A program made the position numbers and the translations under genes. Positions 25,520 through 33,709 of a stretch of 37,914 nucleotides of DNA are shown here, piece after piece; position 1 is the stretch's first letter; the number at the start of each line of letters is the position of its first letter. The DNA is from Terriglobia bacterium (GTDB taxonomy: Bacteria; Acidobacteriota; Terriglobia; Bryobacterales; Bryobacteraceae), in the NCBI GenBank assembly GCA_025358575.1, contig JANYJA010000062.1:1-37914 (forward strand), in the 5' to 3' direction. The notes under the pieces are model-generated. The model saw only the letters and a list, made by a program, of their open reading frames with translations. It was not told the origin of the DNA and ran no database searches.

Positions 25520-26220
25520 TGCGTCGGCGCTCCTTCCTTTTTCTGCCGTTCTTCCATCACCACTATGTTACCTGGGCCGGAATCCGCTTCCGGGTGCGCC
25601 GTTACGGCCATGGGCCGCGACGGTACCTCTTCATTCATGGAAACGAAGCCACTGCCCGCCAGGTGCTCGAAATCCACATGGAAACGCACGCTGGAATCGC
25701 GTACCTGGTTACCAATTCAGACCGCAATGTGGCGGTAGGCGGTGGGCAGTTCGATCCGAATCGCATCTTCTCGCGCGAAGGCGCGTCGGCCAGTCTGCGC
25801 AAATTTAATCCCGATTGGACGCCCGAGCGCGTCTCGGCAGCCGCGGATTTTTTGGACCGCGGAGCGCAACAACTGGTCAAGCACGTCACTCCGCCCCGCG
25901 GCGGTCTGCTGGTGGCGTTGCATAATAATTCGGAAACCTACTCGGTGCTTGACGAGCGGGCCGATAGCGATCAAGTCTCCATCCGGCAGCCGGAGCGTCC
26001 CCATGAATTCTTTTTGGCCACCGATCCGAGCGATTTTGCAAAGTTAGCGCAATCGCCGTACAACGTGGTGTTGCAGACTGGAAAACTCGGCACGGAGGAT
26101 GGATCCCTATCGCGGCTGTCGGCTAGAAAGGGTTTTCGTTACGTCAATCTGGAATGCCGAGCGGGCCAGTTCGAGGCGCAGATGGAACGCCTCGGGTGGC
26201 TCGAACAGCACCTTACATGA
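25519..26220 (+). CDS. M14-like zinc carboxypeptidase / succinylglutamate-desuccinylase-type protein
   Basis: This is a compact 233-residue protein with the marks of the M14 fold: HGNE (His40, Glu43) as the first two zinc ligands, DPNRIF (Asn81-Arg82) in the place of the substrate-binding Asn-Arg, His135 in VALHNNSE as third ligand, and Glu212 as possible catalytic base. There is no signal peptide, so it is probably cytosolic. It is shorter than ordinary M14 carboxypeptidases (about 300 aa). The substrate is unknown: a peptide, a muropeptide or an N-acyl amino acid. ATG 25519 is the first start after an in-frame stop at 25495; its Shine-Dalgarno is poor. The 3' end overlaps dnaJ by 8 nt on the other strand. 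Confidence 0.7.
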   Translation: MRRRSFLFLPFFHHHYVTWAGIRFRVRRYGHGPRRYLFIHGNEATARQVLEIHMETHAGIAYLVTNSDRNVAVGGGQFDPNRIFSREGASASLRKFNPDWTPERVSAAADFLDRGAQQLVKHVTPPRGGLLVALHNNSETYSVLDERADSDQVSIRQPERPHEFFLATDPSDFAKLAQSPYNVVLQTGKLGTEDGSLSRLSARKGFRYVNLECRAGQFEAQMERLGWLEQHLT

Positions 26221-27331
26221 AATAGTCTTTCACCTTCTCGAACAAGCCTTTTTCTTTGGGCTCATTATTGACTGGCAGCGTTTCCTGCAATTGCTCAAAC
26301 AGGCGGCGCTGGTCGCGCGTAAGCTTAGTGGGCACTTTAACTTCAATGTGAACGACGATGTCGCCCCGGCCATGCCCGTTCACTACGGCGATGCCTTGAT
26401 TCCGCAATCGGAATGTCGCGCCACTCTGCGCGCCCTCGGGAATGCGCAAAGTGTGGCTGGCTTCAAGAGTTGGGACAGAAATCTCAGCCCCCAGCGCCGC
26501 TTGCGTGATAGTAATGGGAATGGCGCAATGCAGGTCATTCTCGTGACGCTCGAAGAACGCATGTTCCAGCACCTTCAAAAACACGTAAAGATCGCCGTTG
26601 GGACCGCCGTTCGCGCCGGGTTGGCCCTCCTGCGAGAGTCTCAGGCGATTGCCATCGGCCACGCCAGCCGGAATGTTCACCTTTAGCTTGCGGTTTACTC
26701 GCTTGGAACCTTCGCCCCGGCAATCGCGGCAAGGATTCCGAATGATTTTGCCGCCCCCTCCGCACTGGTTGCAGGTGCGCCGCACGGAAAGGAAACCCTG
26801 CTGATAAAGCGTTTCGCCCCGGCCTTTGCACGCGGGACAAGTCACCGGTGCGCTCCCCGGTTCCGATCCTTTACCCTCACAATGGGCGCAAGTCTCTAGC
26901 CGAGGCACCTGAATTTCCGCGCTCATCCCAAAGGCTGCATCTTCGAAACTGATTTCCAGATCGTAGCGAACGTCTTCGCCGCGCTGAGCACGGCTTCGCC
27001 CGCGCCCGCCACCAGTGCCGAATATGTCCCCAAAGCCAAACTGGCTGAGGATGTCGCCAAGATCGAAATCCTGGCTGAATCCCTGACTGCCGCCCGCTCC
27101 CTGCACGCCTTGATGACCGAAACGATCGTAGGCCGCGCGCTTCTGGCCGTCGGTCAGAACCGAGTAGGCTTCCGCCGCTTCCTTGAAACGCTCTTCGGCT
27201 TCATGATTGTCGGGATTGCGATCGGGATGATGCTGCAACGCCAGCTTGCGATAAGCCGCCTTGAGCTGCGACTCGTCGGCATCGCGAGTCACTCCCAAAA
27301 TCTCGTAATAATCTCGTTTGGTCACAGGCAT
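26213..27331 (-). CDS. dnaJ: Chaperone protein DnaJ
   Basis: This 372-residue type I Hsp40 stimulates DnaK ATPase and delivers unfolded proteins. The J domain (1-70) has the essential HPD at His35-Asp37 (LQHHPDRNP). A Gly/Phe linker runs to about 125 ([11 protein letters not shown]). Four zinc-finger motifs follow: [24 protein letters not shown] and CRDCRGEG, all cysteines present. The C-terminal substrate domains complete the family length. It starts 12 nt after grpE on the same strand, in the hrcA-grpE-dnaJ order, and should be heat-inducible through the upstream CIRCE-like operator. dnaK is not adjacent. Confidence 0.97.
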   Translation of the reverse strand: MPVTKRDYYEILGVTRDADESQLKAAYRKLALQHHPDRNPDNHEAEERFKEAAEAYSVLTDGQKRAAYDRFGHQGVQGAGGSQGFSQDFDLGDILSQFGFGDIFGTGGGRGRSRAQRGEDVRYDLEISFEDAAFGMSAEIQVPRLETCAHCEGKGSEPGSAPVTCPACKGRGETLYQQGFLSVRRTCNQCGGGGKIIRNPCRDCRGEGSKRVNRKLKVNIPAGVADGNRLRLSQEGQPGANGGPNGDLYVFLKVLEHAFFERHENDLHCAIPITITQAALGAEISVPTLEASHTLRIPEGAQSGATFRLRNQGIAVVNGHGRGDIVVHIEVKVPTKLTRDQRRLFEQLQETLPVNNEPKEKGLFEKVKDYFM

Positions 27332-27343
27332 GTTTGGATGCGC

Positions 27344-27904
27344 TTATGGACGTACCGCAACCTTCACCATCGAAGGCCGCAGCAGTTTCCCCTTGAAATG
27401 ATAGCCCTTTTGATATTCCCCGAGAACCGCATGATCTTCAGCGTCTTCACTCTGCACTTTTTCGACTGCCTGATGCAGATGAGGATCAAAGGTCTTGCCT
27501 TCCGTCTCAATGGGTTCCAAGCCCATCTTCTTCAATACATCCACCATGCGCTGATAAATTAGTGCAATGCCCTTGGAATAATCGTTGCTTATTTTGTTTG
27601 CGCCCATGGCCCGCTCGAAATCGTCCAAAATGGGCAAAACTTCACGCACGAATTCCATCCCGGCATATTGCACAAATTCGGACCTGTCGCGTTCACTGCG
27701 CCGACGGAAATTGTCAAAATCAGCCTGCCGCCTGAGGAGCAAATCCTGCAGCTCCGCCTTCTCCAGAGCCAATTGATCTCTTTCGGCACTCAGGGAGCTT
27801 AGTTGCGCCGCCAGATCCGACCCGCTCATGTTCTCTCCGAGCGGATTGCTATTCTCTTCTGCTGAAACACCAGGGATATTCGGATTCGACATATTCGCGC
27901 TCAC
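27344..27904 (-). CDS. grpE: Nucleotide exchange factor GrpE
   Basis: This 186-residue GrpE releases ADP from DnaK. It has a Ser/Asn/Glu-rich disordered N-terminus (1-35) and a long dimerisation helix (about 35-85, with LRRQADFDNFRRRSERDR). The conserved LPILDDFERAM and the C-terminal beta domain with FDPHLHQAV, GYHFKGKLLRPSMVKV follow. The start is GTG 27904; ATG 27892 is a close alternative, and neither has a strong Shine-Dalgarno. It lies between hrcA (38 nt upstream) and dnaJ (12 nt downstream). Confidence 0.95.
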   Translation of the reverse strand: MSANMSNPNIPGVSAEENSNPLGENMSGSDLAAQLSSLSAERDQLALEKAELQDLLLRRQADFDNFRRRSERDRSEFVQYAGMEFVREVLPILDDFERAMGANKISNDYSKGIALIYQRMVDVLKKMGLEPIETEGKTFDPHLHQAVEKVQSEDAEDHAVLGEYQKGYHFKGKLLRPSMVKVAVRP

Positions 27905-27942
27905 AACAAAACAAGATTAACAGAAGACTTCAGCGTACCCGT

Positions 27943-28980
27943 TCAGGGCCGCGGACCGGCCAATTCCCGGCCAATTTGCATCACCGAGGACATAACCCGC
28001 TCATAGTTCATCCGAATCGGACCCAACACCGCAATACGGGCGATAAGCCCCCCCGGCAGATTAACCGATAAGCCAATCAGCGAAAGCTCCTTCATGGCCG
28101 GATGTGCATCGGCGAGCCCCACTTGAATCCCCAATTCCCCGCTAGATTGTTCCAGAAAACGATCCAAAAGCTCGACGACGCGTTTCTTCTCTTCCAGCGC
28201 GCGGAACAGGTCTCGCATTCTTTCTCTAGTGAGATGAAGATCTAGGCCCACCAGATTCGACGCGCCTTCCATGTGAATACGCGGATTGCCATCTAGTTCC
28301 AGAAGGCCCTTGTCGTAAAGGATGGTGAGCCGCTGCAGCACGGCATCGTACGCCGCGCGCTCTTCCTCAATTCGACGCAAAAGTTCCCTCCGCGCATCCC
28401 CCAGTTTCCAACCCGCGAAGTTGTGGTTAACGTAGTTGCGCAAATGGTTCAAATCGTCCTGCGAGATCGCTTCGTCGAGCGCGACGACGCGATTCCGAAC
28501 CATGCGGTCCCGAGTGACCAGGATCATCAGCACCCGCTTTTCGCTGAGAGTGAGGAGTTCAATCTGCTCAAGCTCCTGTGATGTTGCCGGCATGGCCGCC
28601 GCGATACCCACGTTGCGGGTCAAGTCGGTCAGAATTCGGGAAGAACACTCGATTCGCGCTTCCACCGTATCTTCCTGATTCATTTGGGCACTCACCCGCT
28701 CGCGATCCGCTGCGGGCATGGGCTTGGCCGTAAGGCTCCTGACGTAGAAGCGAAATGCTTTCTCCGTCGGAACACGCCCGGCCGAAGTATGAGGCTGCGC
28801 CAAATAGCCCTCATCGGCAAGATCCGCCATGACGTTCCGGATGGAGGCTGGGCTTAGGGCGCTGTTTCGCAGTTTCGAGAGAGTTCGCGAACCTAGCGGC
28901 TCCCCCGTCTCGATATAAGCGCGCACAATCGATCGCAGAATGTCTTCCGCTCTCCCGCTTAAACCTTCCTCAAATGTCAT
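27943..28980 (-). CDS. hrcA: Heat-inducible transcription repressor HrcA
   Basis: HrcA (345 residues) represses chaperone operons by binding CIRCE and is released when GroEL is occupied. The N-terminal winged helix is clear: EDILRSIVRAYIETGEPLGS, then SPASIRNVMADLADEGYLAQ and PHTSAGRVPTEKAFRFYV. The GAF-like core and C-terminal part (GGLIARIAVLGPIRMNYERV) are typical. ATG 28980 gives the family length. It heads the hrcA-grpE-dnaJ operon. A near-consensus promoter and a degenerate CIRCE lie 31-75 nt upstream, so autoregulation is likely. Confidence 0.96.
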   Translation of the reverse strand: MTFEEGLSGRAEDILRSIVRAYIETGEPLGSRTLSKLRNSALSPASIRNVMADLADEGYLAQPHTSAGRVPTEKAFRFYVRSLTAKPMPAADRERVSAQMNQEDTVEARIECSSRILTDLTRNVGIAAAMPATSQELEQIELLTLSEKRVLMILVTRDRMVRNRVVALDEAISQDDLNHLRNYVNHNFAGWKLGDARRELLRRIEEERAAYDAVLQRLTILYDKGLLELDGNPRIHMEGASNLVGLDLHLTRERMRDLFRALEEKKRVVELLDRFLEQSSGELGIQVGLADAHPAMKELSLIGLSVNLPGGLIARIAVLGPIRMNYERVMSSVMQIGRELAGPRP

Positions 28981-29010
28981 GGTTGTAGTAAATATTGCCG
29001 AACAACCCTT

Positions 29011-29039
29011 ATTCTATCCGTACAGATGTTGGCAGTCAA
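29011..29039 (-). promoter_or_regulatory. Sigma70-type promoter of hrcA-grpE-dnaJ
   Basis: On the minus strand TTGACT (complement of 29034-29039) and TAGAAT (complement of 29011-29016) are separated by exactly 17 nt. The -10 ends 30 nt before the hrcA ATG. The -35 lies inside the CIRCE-like inverted repeat. Confidence 0.75.
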
Positions 29040-29055
29040 GCCAGCCGGGTGCTAA
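29029..29055 (-). promoter_or_regulatory. Degenerate CIRCE operator (HrcA binding site)
   Basis: On the minus strand the site reads TTAGCACCC, nine spacer bases, GACTGCCAA. The CIRCE consensus is TTAGCACTC-N9-GAGTGCTAA: the first arm matches 8 of 9 bases, the second 7 of 9, and the spacer length is exact. It overlaps the -35 of the hrcA promoter, where a bound repressor would block RNA polymerase. Confidence 0.72.
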
Positions 29056-29179
29056 TCAGGAGCAGTAGGTACTTAGTGCTCAACGCTTTACGTATCACCG
29101 AATTGTTGCTCGAAGGCGTGACCCGGTATTGCGCCCTCTGATAGACTGAGTGTTTTCGTTTTTCGGGAGGAGCGAGACA

Positions 29180-29575
29180 TTGGGAATATTTCGAAATATA
29201 CTCCGCGGTTATGGTTGGATCTTCGAAGGAATACTTAGTGTGCTGGCTATCGGCGTGGCCGTTCTGGCCTCGATGAGCCGCAGGGCGGAACTCAGAATTG
29301 CATGGCTCCCCTGGACAGGACCGCAACTCACAACGTGGCTTGCGGCACTCGGCGGGTTGGGCCTGCTCTGCGTGGTTCTAGCCACTTTCGGCAAACTCCG
29401 CATCCCCCTATTCCTATTTAGCTTCGCGGCGGCATTTCTGCTGGCCCGGGGTTTGTTTTTCACTTCCAACACATTCGCTGACCCCGGCGAGGCCAAGAGG
29501 GCGATCGAACTGGTAGCGGCCGCTCTCATCGCGACGATCGGTTCCTGGCCATTGGCGACTCGCTCAAGGCGTTAG
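29180..29575 (+). CDS. Small multi-pass membrane protein, unknown function
   Basis: This 131-residue protein is mostly hydrophobic, with about four membrane segments: WIFEGILSVLAIGVAVLA, LTTWLAALGGLGLLCVVLA, IPLFLFSFAAAFLLARGLFF and ELVAAALIATIGSWPLA. I recognise no family. I start at TTG 29180 because GGGAGG (29165-29170) lies 9 nt upstream; the frame is open to GTG 29150. It is divergent from hrcA and convergent with the FecR-like gene. Probably real, judging from the Shine-Dalgarno and the regular membrane topology. Confidence 0.6.
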   Translation: MGIFRNILRGYGWIFEGILSVLAIGVAVLASMSRRAELRIAWLPWTGPQLTTWLAALGGLGLLCVVLATFGKLRIPLFLFSFAAAFLLARGLFFTSNTFADPGEAKRAIELVAAALIATIGSWPLATRSRR

Positions 29576-29598
29576 GGAAAAACTAGACGCCACTACGC

Positions 29599-29632
29599 AA
29601 AAAAGGCCTCAACCCTTGTGGGTTGAGGCCTT
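29599..29632 (-). terminator. Rho-independent terminator of the FecR-like gene
   Basis: A perfect 12-bp stem (29603-29614 with 29621-29632; arm AAGGCCTCAACC) has a 6-nt loop. On the minus strand the stem runs directly into six T residues. It lies 23 nt after the stop of the FecR-like gene. On the plus strand there is no T-tract, so it mainly serves the minus strand. Confidence 0.88.
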
Positions 29633-29654
29633 GGAAACAACAATCGCCTGCCGA

Positions 29655-30332
29655 TTACGGACGGCCCGGGCTGATCGCTTGCGAGGGAACGCTTTCGCCT
29701 TGAGTGGCGAGAACGCCTATGGTTGTACCGACAGCAGCCACAATTACGATTCCCGCGACTATCACGGCACCAGAAGCGGCACCCGCGCCCATCTTACGAC
29801 GTGGATGATCTTTGTCAGCCGGGGGCGGCGCGGCGCCAGCATCCTGCGGCGTGAAGTTAAAAGCTAAACCAGGTCCAATGTTGGCAAGTAGAACGCCCGC
29901 GGCATTGGTAACCCGCAAGGTACCGCTAAGCGAAGATACCTGCACGGTCGGTCCGCTCAAAGCGACGCGCGCCGAAGCGTTGGTTTCAGTCCCGGCCACG
30001 CGAATTTGCTGGGCTTCCACTTGGTAGTGGTTGGGCGACGAAAACTGCGTAGATCCCTTTTCCAGAACCAAACGGTCGCTGTAAATCTTTCCCCGCGAGT
30101 CCGAAGCCATTAGCACGCTCGAACCATCCTTGTATTGCAAGCGCGAAGAGGCCTTCCCGGTTTCGATGGTATTGCCTTCAAAAATCGTTGCATTTCCCGC
30201 CGTGCGCGCGTTGTCGATCATTATGCTGCCGTTCGACTGTGCAACACCAATAACCGGCGTCGCGGCTGGCAAAATAGCCACATTCGCCGAAAGTAAGGCG
30301 GCGACCAGCGTCTGTACCGTAACTTTATTCAT
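29655..30332 (-). CDS. FecR-like exported protein with C-terminal membrane segment
   Basis: This 225-residue protein has a signal peptide (VAALLSANVAILPAATP). A FecR-type beta domain follows (about 30-165; GNTIETGKASSRLQYKDGSS, RLVLEKGSTQF, SGTLRVTNAAGVLLANIGPG), then a Pro/Lys/Arg-rich linker (about 165-182). The hydrophobic helix AASGAVIVAGIVIVAAVGTTIGVLA (186-210) gives it a possible anchor at the far end, unlike classical FecR, which has its anchor before the FecR domain. No ECF sigma factor is adjacent. ATG 30332 has GGAGGA 6-7 nt upstream. A strong promoter and terminator frame it as a single-gene unit that is probably well expressed. Confidence 0.75.
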   Translation of the reverse strand: MNKVTVQTLVAALLSANVAILPAATPVIGVAQSNGSIMIDNARTAGNATIFEGNTIETGKASSRLQYKDGSSVLMASDSRGKIYSDRLVLEKGSTQFSSPNHYQVEAQQIRVAGTETNASARVALSGPTVQVSSLSGTLRVTNAAGVLLANIGPGLAFNFTPQDAGAAPPPADKDHPRRKMGAGAASGAVIVAGIVIVAAVGTTIGVLATQGESVPSQAISPGRP

Positions 30333-30372
30333 TTAAATCCTCCGAGAGTGTAAATCCCCTTCGTACTAGCCA

Positions 30373-30401
30373 ATTATCTGGATTTCCTTGGATCAAGTCA
30401 A
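30373..30401 (-). promoter_or_regulatory. Sigma70-type promoter of the FecR-like gene
   Basis: On the minus strand TTGACT (complement of 30396-30401) and GATAAT (complement of 30373-30378) are 17 nt apart, each one mismatch from consensus. The -10 ends about 40 nt before the ATG, leaving a leader that includes a good Shine-Dalgarno. Confidence 0.75.
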
Positions 30402-30549
30402 GAAAGTTTTGATTAAACTGAACCGGCGAAACTTTAAACGCTCACCCACTAAGTACGATTCCAACCATAAAGATAGCGAGGCTCCGCCAAGGTCCGGTGC
30501 GATATCATGCCAGTTTGCCGCAGTGGTGCCATACCCGCTAGGACTACCA

Positions 30550-31977
30550 GTGGATCCTAGATCTTCCCAAACCCAATCCGCCCCACATAAGTTGCTCTCC
30601 TGGGCATTTTTGCCGTTGATTTATGGAATTATCGTTTTTCTCGTCCCGCGGCCGCCCTCAGTGAACCCCGCCGGTTGGCGATTATTGGGAATTTTTGTGG
30701 CTACGATCGCGGGATTGATTCTGCAGCCCATCCCTGGGGGCGCTCTCGTTCTGATCGCGGTAATCCTGGCAGCCCTCTGCGGGGGTTTGAGCATCGCCCA
30801 CGCCCTCGGGGGATTCAGCGACTCGGTTGTCTGGCTTGTGATGGCCGCATTCTTCATCTCGAATGCACTCATCAAAACGGGATTGGCCCGACGCATCGCG
30901 CTACTTTTCGTCCGCACCATCGGTCAGAGTTCGCTTGGAGTGTGTTATGCCCTCGCCCTAACCGACTTAGTGTTGGCGAGCATCATTCCCTCGAATGCCG
31001 CTCGTTCTGGCGGCGTGGTCTTACCTATCGTCCGTTCGATTGCCGAACTTTATGATTCCCGCCCTGGTGAAACCGCCGCGCGCATCGGTGGATTTCTAAT
31101 GACTGGCGTGTATCAAAGCATCTGTGTCACGGCGGCCATGTTCCTGACGGGGCAGGCTAGCAATCCGCTGGCGGCGCAAATCGCGGCGACCACCTTCCAC
31201 TTCCCCGTGACCTGGGCAAGCTGGTTTGTGGCTGGGTTGGTTCCGGGGATGGTATCTCTCGCCATCATTCCGTGGCTGGTGTCATATTTGAATCCGCCAG
31301 CGATCCGGAACACTCCCGAAGCCGCCGCCTTCGCCGGCGACGAACTGCGGCGCATGGGTCCGATGGACCGAAATCAGTACATCGTGCTCGCGATCTTCGT
31401 TTCGGTTTGCGGTCTCTGGATTTTTTCGCCTCTTGATATTGCTCTCAGCGCCCTGCTCGGTGCCGGCGCGTTGTTGCTGGCACGCGTGTTGTCTTGGAGC
31501 GACGTGACCAGGGACCACACCGCCTGGGACATCTTCGTGTGGTACGGCGGCCTGCTGCAGCTGGGCAAGTCGCTCAACGAAGCCGGCATTACACAGGCTT
31601 TCGCCGGAGCCGTTGGGAGTGCGTTCCCCGCAGCCGGGTGGCTGACGCTGTTCGTGGCTGCCATTCTGCTAAATTTTTACGCCCACTATGGTTTTGCCAG
31701 TATCACGGCGCACATCCTGGCCATGTTTCCGGCGTTTGGCGCCGTGCTCGTCGCTAAAGGCGCTCCGGTTGGATTAGTCGTGTTCGGGCTCGCATGCTTC
31801 ACCAATTTATCGGCCGGCCTGACCAATTACGGCACTACGCCCTCGCCCATGTTCTATTCTCAGGGCTACGTTACCTTTGAAAAGTGGTGGAAAATCGGAT
31901 TTCTGATATCTCTGGTGAACATCGCAATCTGGGGCACCATCGGCTTCGCATGGTGGAAGCTTCTCAAAATCTGGTAG
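30550..31977 (+). CDS. DASS/SLC13-family dicarboxylate/anion transporter
   Basis: This inner-membrane transporter of the divalent anion:sodium symporter family takes up or exchanges dicarboxylates, tricarboxylates or other anions. It has about 12-14 hydrophobic segments. The substrate-binding region is ASIIPSNAARSGGVVLPI, close to the family SNT-type hairpin, and the second hairpin region is FTNLSAGLTNYGTTPSPMFY. These most resemble the 2-oxoglutarate/malate (SoDiT/CitT) branch. The frame is open from TTG 30388, but the first 54 residues are hydrophilic and would overlap the promoter of the divergent gene. GTG 30550, with AGGA 6 nt upstream, gives 475 aa, the usual length. The true start is uncertain. 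A HAD gene follows 12 nt later. Confidence 0.87.
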   Translation: MDPRSSQTQSAPHKLLSWAFLPLIYGIIVFLVPRPPSVNPAGWRLLGIFVATIAGLILQPIPGGALVLIAVILAALCGGLSIAHALGGFSDSVVWLVMAAFFISNALIKTGLARRIALLFVRTIGQSSLGVCYALALTDLVLASIIPSNAARSGGVVLPIVRSIAELYDSRPGETAARIGGFLMTGVYQSICVTAAMFLTGQASNPLAAQIAATTFHFPVTWASWFVAGLVPGMVSLAIIPWLVSYLNPPAIRNTPEAAAFAGDELRRMGPMDRNQYIVLAIFVSVCGLWIFSPLDIALSALLGAGALLLARVLSWSDVTRDHTAWDIFVWYGGLLQLGKSLNEAGITQAFAGAVGSAFPAAGWLTLFVAAILLNFYAHYGFASITAHILAMFPAFGAVLVAKGAPVGLVVFGLACFTNLSAGLTNYGTTPSPMFYSQGYVTFEKWWKIGFLISLVNIAIWGTIGFAWWKLLKIW

Positions 31978-31989
31978 CCATTTCGACGC

Positions 31990-32598
31990 ATGCTTAAGAC
32001 CATCATTTTCGATCTCGGACGGGTTATTGTGCCGTTCGATTTCCACCGGGGTTACCGGGCGATGGAGCCGTTGTGCGCCTATCCGGCCGCCGACATCCCG
32101 GCGCGCCTCGCCACGACGGATCTGGTGCAGCGGTTCGAGACCGGGCTGATTGAGCCGCGGCCTTTTGTCGCGCAATTAGCCTCCTTGCTCGAACTGCGCG
32201 TGGATTACCCCGAATTTTGCGAAATGTGGAGTTCCATCTTCCTGCCGGAAACCTTAATTCCGGACAGCCTTGTAACCGGCCTGAAGAAACGTTATCGCCT
32301 TCTACTCCTCTCGAATACCAACGCGATTCATTTTGAGATGATTCGCGAACGCTACCCAATACTTCGACACTTTGACGATTTCGTGCTGTCTTATCGGGTG
32401 GGCGCCATGAAGCCATCTCCCGTGATTTACCAGCGCGCCATTGATCTCTCTGGGTGCAAACCCGCAGAATGCTTTTTTACCGATGACATTGAATCCTACG
32501 TGGAGGCGGCCCGCGGCCAGGGAATGGATGCGGTTCAGTTCGTCAACTGTGGGCAACTGGAAGTCGAGTTAGCTGGACGCGGCGTTCGTTGGGACTAA
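31990..32598 (+). CDS. HAD-superfamily phosphatase (YihX-like)
   Basis: This 202-residue cytosolic HAD hydrolase of the IA subfamily resembles E. coli YihX, an alpha-glucose-1-phosphate phosphatase. Motif I is FDLGRVIVPFD, with Asp8 as nucleophile; the Gly at +2 is normal in this subgroup. Motif II is LLLSNTNA, motif III Lys is in GAMKPSPVIY, and motif IV is FFTDDIESYVEAA. The cap is a small helical insertion. The substrate cannot be decided. The start at ATG 31990 lacks a strong Shine-Dalgarno but gives the expected N-terminus (LKTIIFDLG). It probably shares a transcript with the transporter 12 nt upstream. Confidence 0.88.
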   Translation: MLKTIIFDLGRVIVPFDFHRGYRAMEPLCAYPAADIPARLATTDLVQRFETGLIEPRPFVAQLASLLELRVDYPEFCEMWSSIFLPETLIPDSLVTGLKKRYRLLLLSNTNAIHFEMIRERYPILRHFDDFVLSYRVGAMKPSPVIYQRAIDLSGCKPAECFFTDDIESYVEAARGQGMDAVQFVNCGQLEVELAGRGVRWD

Positions 32599-32732
32599 AC
32601 GGGCATCGTCACTGCACCTTACATACTCACCTGACACTACGGCGCGATGAGCCCCACTGGATTCATGCATACCAACTATCATTACTACTTTAAGGGCGGA
32701 TCTATTTTTGCAAGGAAGCTTTGCAAGGGCGC

Positions 32733-33662
32733 TCACCGGTCTCGAATCTGGCACGCCGTCACCAGCGCCATGTGGTACACGTCTTCCGTCGAGCAGCCCC
32801 GCGAGAGGTCGTTCATCGGCTTCGCTAGGCCCTGAAGAATGGGGCCGATCGCCGTCGCGCCCGCCAGCCGCTCGACTAGTTTGTAGGCAATGTTCCCCGA
32901 TGCAAGATTCGGAAAGATCAGCGTATTGGCTCGCCCGGCTACGCTCGACCCCGGTGCCTTAGTCGCGCCGACGGACGGAACCAGAGCGGCATCGGCTTGC
33001 ATCTCCCCATCGACGTTCAATTCCGGCGCGCGTTCGCGAAGGATGCGCAGGGCTTCGGTTATCTTGTCCACTTGGGCGTGCGCCGCGCTTCCCTTTGTCG
33101 AGAAAGACAGCAGCGCGACCGCCGGTTCAATCCCCAGAAACTGCTTCGCCGTGCGCGCGCTGGCGATCGCAATGTCGGCCAGATCTTCCGGGCCCGGCTC
33201 CGCTATCACCGCGCAATCCGCGAACACTAACATCCCTTGATGTCCGAAATCGCGGTTCGGCATTGCCATAAGAAAGGCGCTCGATACTAAACGGATGCCG
33301 GGGGCGCTTCCGATGCAGTGCAGGGCGGCACGCACGGTATCGGCCGTGGTGTTCGCCGCACCCCCCACGCACCCCTCGGCATCTCCCGCCGCCACCATCA
33401 GCGCCGCCCGATAAAGCGGTTTTTGCGCGATTTCCGCTGCCTCCGCGACTGTAATCCCCTTGGTTCGCCTGCGCTCGCAATAGATACCGGCATATCGTTG
33501 GTTGGGAGTGACGGCTGGCCCGCACAGCAAAATCGGCTCCGCCAGCTTCTCCTTCCGCAAACGATATGCTGCTTCGATTACGCGGGGGTCGTCGCCTTCG
33601 GGGAAAACGATTCGGGGTGCCGGACGGGTCGCCCACCGTTTAAGAGATTCAAAGAAATCCAT
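32733..33662 (-). CDS. Phosphate acetyl/butyryltransferase family protein (Pta-like)
   Basis: This 309-residue enzyme of the PTA/PTB family interconverts acetyl-CoA and acetyl phosphate in the cytosol. The start [17 protein letters not shown] is diagnostic. [46 protein letters not shown] and the C-terminal [20 protein letters not shown] plus [20 protein letters not shown] all fit Pta. The length matches the short, single-domain bacterial Pta. I use ATG 33662; TTG 33665 is directly before it. No acetate kinase gene is adjacent. Phosphate butyryltransferase activity cannot be excluded, though the FPEGDD start and PMNDLSRG end favour Pta. Confidence 0.9.
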   Translation of the reverse strand: MDFFESLKRWATRPAPRIVFPEGDDPRVIEAAYRLRKEKLAEPILLCGPAVTPNQRYAGIYCERRRTKGITVAEAAEIAQKPLYRAALMVAAGDAEGCVGGAANTTADTVRAALHCIGSAPGIRLVSSAFLMAMPNRDFGHQGMLVFADCAVIAEPGPEDLADIAIASARTAKQFLGIEPAVALLSFSTKGSAAHAQVDKITEALRILRERAPELNVDGEMQADAALVPSVGATKAPGSSVAGRANTLIFPNLASGNIAYKLVERLAGATAIGPILQGLAKPMNDLSRGCSTEDVYHMALVTACQIRDR

Positions 33663-33709
33663 CAATCGCTTTGTTTACCCGAATTTACCACGCGGCTGAA
33701 CTGGAAAAT

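Noticed and set aside
31990-32050. Apparent loss of the second Asp in HAD motif I (DLG instead of DxD)
   Set aside because: The YihX-like subgroup normally has DLGNV or DLGxV here, so it is not a defect.
32708-32728. Direct repeat TTGCAAGG twice in the gap between HAD and Pta-like genes
   Set aside because: Two 8-bp copies 5 nt apart at the convergent 3' ends; no T-tract in a useful position and no other sign of function.
32647-32835. Small plus-strand open frame between the HAD and Pta-like genes
   Set aside because: It runs into pta-like coding sequence on the other strand, lacks a Shine-Dalgarno and has no recognisable features.
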